64,000 bases of DNA, taken from assembly GCF_001522545.3 (NCBI RefSeq), contig NC_031769.1:68934640-68998639 (forward strand), given 5' to 3'. Numbering within the stretch: position 1 is the first letter of the stretch; each line of letters opens with the position of its first letter. Both the position numbers and the translations under genes were made by a program. This document shows, piece by piece, positions 61,261 to 64,000 of this stretch. Origin of the DNA: Parus major. Its lineage: Eukaryota; Chordata; Aves; Passeriformes; Paridae. The notes beneath the pieces are model-generated. The model saw nothing but the letters and a program-made list of their open reading frames with translations. It had not been told where the DNA came from and did no database searches.

Positions 61261-64000
61261 GTACATTACATGCTGTATTTCTGCATTAGTAAGGGTTTCA
61301 AATCTATTTTGTAAGAATTCAGAATTTTCAAATCTTAATGGAAATTTAAAAAAAACACTATTGTATCTCCTTGTTGCTTTTATTTGTTATTAGGGCTTGG
61401 AGTTTTATTCAGTGATTTCTGCAAGCTCAGATGTTTTTTCCTTAGTGATAAATAAGTATAAATTGAAGTGTTGGCTTTGTCTGAAACAATCAGATATTTA
61501 ATATTCTTTGCTGGCAATACAGAGAAGGACCCTTTTTCCTCCATAATGTTAAAAATTAGAAGAATTTAAAGTCTGATCTTTATACTCCACCTCTGCCTAT
61601 AGCATAGTATTTTTTAATTAGCCCATTTGTAATGTAACCAATTTATAGCTTTGTAACACTGACCTTACCACAGATAGCATTAAAAAATAAGTCACTCTAT
61701 GTCCTTGCATTGCAGTTCAGTGCTTCTCAGATGTGTTCAGTACTACATATTTTTTACAGTAGAAGCAGATGGCTGCCAGTCCTTTCCCTATCTCTAAGGT
61801 CTTTTTGGAGAAGAAAGTGGGGTTGCCCAGCCTCACAGAGTGCTGTATCCAGACTTGAAGTATCCTCATTTTCCCCCTGCCTCAAGGCTTTTATTTTGTT
61901 AGCCTTGCTCATCCCATTCAGCAGACCCAGTGCACATGACTGACTGCTCCGCTCATGGTGTGATATTATGGGTGGTGCTGAGATGGAGGAGGTCCCTGTC
62001 AGCCATGTGATTTTGTCACTGTGGGATGTTGTGTGGGGTTGACCAAAAGTCCTGCCTGTGTGTGGCGGGAGGACTTCAGGGACTTTCTCCTGCGCATTGC
62101 TCAGCTGAGCATGAGGAAGCTGCTCTCTCTTGTTGTGATGCCCTCTGCTTTTCTGTCTGCTTTCATCCTGCCTGACCTTGCCTGTTGTCTCCTTGTACAA
62201 CACCACCCACTACCAGAGAGATGGGGCAGCCCAAAATCTGACTGCCTGTTGGAGCAGCGGCAAGATGCTCCCCACCCCTTTTACCTGCTGTGCTTTAGCT
62301 GTCTGCATGCTGGGCCTGCCTTGTCCTTTGATCCCCAAGGAAGGGTGTTCATCCACATCCCTAAGGCTTGTACAAGAGCAGGGCTGCACTGAAGACCTGG
62401 AGTTGCTCAGATAACCAGCTAGTGGTTTCCATTTCTAGGGCTCAAGCATCATAAAGGTCAGCATTTCTCAATTTGTGAACGCTTGCCTTGGCACCGCTGG
62501 TGATATTGCAAACTTTTATGGAATGTGCATCTGAGTGTGTGAGAGGGGAAATGATACTGCCTTCATAAACCAGGGGACACGAGTATTTCTGTGCCACTTC
62601 ATAAGGCTGTGGCTGTAACTCTGTCTGGTGTTTGTGCCAGCTTCATTTAGCTGTGCTCAGGTAGCAAATGCAGTGATACTGCCACAGCATCCTCTTGGGA
62701 ACACAGCAGAAACCGCAAGGCGCACCCAGGATCCCTGGAGAGGCTGTGCTCTGATTGTCAGCGCATCCTGAAGTCTGTGCTGCACTTCTTATTGCTTTTG
62801 CTGCCCCTGCTAGATAAATTAAGCCATCACTGGGAACAATCCTGTCTTTGCAGTGTATAAACATGCCCTGAAATTAGTCTTGTCCTTCTGTTGTGAAAGG
62901 CTTCCTGTAGTTCAGAAGGTTAAAAAGTGGATTTTTGTGATTTGAACAAATTGCTCCTAAACTCCCTCTTTACAGATTAAAGACTTTTTTTTTTTTTTTT
63001 TTTCCAGTGGGAGTATTCTGTCCCATTATGTTCTTGGAGCTTGCCTGTGAAAAAACAGCTCTCTAGCTGAGTGCCTCCTAAGCACTATAATTGCAACATC
63101 CTGTCTATCTGAGCCATAGGTTAGCAGAGAGAAGCCTTTCTCTGTGTCTGAGATACAGTTGGTTTGTTGCATCCTGATTTACTAATGAAGCACAACTGAT
63201 GTAGGCGATATCAGAAAGTTCCTCATTTGGAGGCATTGGTATGGGTATCCCCCCCCAGTACATGCTCATGCAATTCTGCAGCAGGACATTTTCAAAAATA
63301 AAACCAAAACATTTGTAGTTTTATGATGGTAGTACTGATAAATTAGCTGTATACTAGTTAAAGACTTTTGTTAATGGGTCAGCTGTTTGCAACATTACTT
63401 CAGTGTCATTAACTTAGAAACCAGTTTTAACCAGTTATAGCAATTGCTTTCATGTAATTTAGGATTTACATAGTCTGAGGAAAAGAAGATTAGGTTAATG
63501 GGGGGGAAAAATAGCTCTGCCTCCTCCCTTCTAATGCTTTTTACTAGCCTAAGCTGAATTTCCAGAGGTAAACTGCTACCTGTAAAGAGGCCCATGGTTT
63601 AGGAGCATGCCACCAAAATGCTAGGTGTGTCCAGAGCAGGTTATGGGCATCCAGAGATTTGGAAGGGGGCAAGCACCTCCTTTACCAGCCTCTGACTCAG
63701 CAGAGTAGTTGTCAGCAGGATGGGACTGATCAGCTCAGGTAGCTGCTAAACAGTTTTGCTCACTCTTGAGTCCATCATGAAGCTCCTAAATCAGCTTTTA
63801 TTTGGTCTAACCAGCAGACAGCTCCCTGCATCAGGAATGGGCAGGTGCTGTTTGTAAGATTCTTTTGTTCTCCAAAAAATGACTCAGGTTTCTCCATTGT
63901 AAAATTGAAGCTCTATTAATGTGAAATTATAAATGCTAGATGTCCTAGTCATGTATTATAATTGTTTTCCAGTAGATTGCAACGTACCTGAGTTTGTGAA
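61261..64000 (+). other. PIGN: PIGN intron (3' part outside window)
   Basis: No further PIGN exon found. It contains a more GC-rich patch (about 61.85-62.4 kb) with overlapping ORFs on both strands that I do not recognise, and a T19 run at 62985-63003 followed by ccag. Confidence 0.8.

Noticed and set aside
61754..62392. Overlapping 150-codon (-) and 123-codon (+) ORFs
   Set aside because: Two long ORFs on opposite strands over the same GC-richer patch suggest composition, not coding; neither product is recognised.
63004..63050. T19-ccag followed by GSILSHYV, faintly like the SISHYVI segment near the PIGN C terminus
   Set aside because: A stop follows within a few codons, the intervening PIGN segment is missing, and the next residues do not match, so it is taken as chance similarity.
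1..64000. CRISPR arrays, operons, phage, tRNA or rRNA genes
   Set aside because: No regularly spaced repeats, no clustered same-strand intronless genes and no tRNA-like or rRNA-like sequence were seen; the window is one intron-rich vertebrate gene.

Overview
The window is vertebrate nuclear DNA, almost certainly from a bird. It is AT-rich and intron-dominated. Its recognisable repeats are avian types: CR1 LINE fragments, including one clear CR1 3' tail, and one LTR fragment of the kind common in chicken and passerine genomes. There are no operons, prokaryotic genes, CRISPR arrays or recognisable tRNA or rRNA genes.

The only gene I can support is PIGN (GPI ethanolamine phosphate transferase 1), on the + strand. 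I placed 21 internal coding exons between 5577 and 61260. They sum to 2007 nt (669 codons), join in one frame with compatible intron phases and no stop, and follow the human protein as I recall it from roughly residue 190 to 860 of about 931. The first roughly 190 codons (N-terminal anchor, first metal site, catalytic Thr) lie upstream of the window. The last roughly 70 codons lie downstream. Both window edges are intronic.

Layout: 1-5576 is upstream intron. Exons at 5577-11 kb encode the conserved metal-binding motifs of the lumenal phosphatase-like domain. Exons at 14.9-19.9 kb and 34.0 kb finish the lumenal domain, with a 14-kb intron between the last two. Exons from 36.2 to 61.3 kb encode the multi-pass membrane region. 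The rest is intron with decayed CR1 copies (3.1, 8.1, 46.4 and 51.4 kb), a putative solo LTR (18.6-19.0 kb), an LTR fragment (57.75 kb), homopolymer tracts and a few hairpins.

The most notable observation is that intron 56537-59298 carries U12-type (minor spliceosome) signals: donor GTATCCTTT, a TTCCTTAAA branch-like element about 10 nt before the acceptor, and no pyrimidine tract between them. All other PIGN introns here look U2-type. Other points are a possible alternative terminal exon with a poly(A) signal at 11.15-11.47 kb, a NAGNAG acceptor at the first exon, a G-quadruplex-like run at 1.74 kb, and a compact CCAAT/TATA/AATAAA cluster inside an intron. I found no convincing undescribed system.
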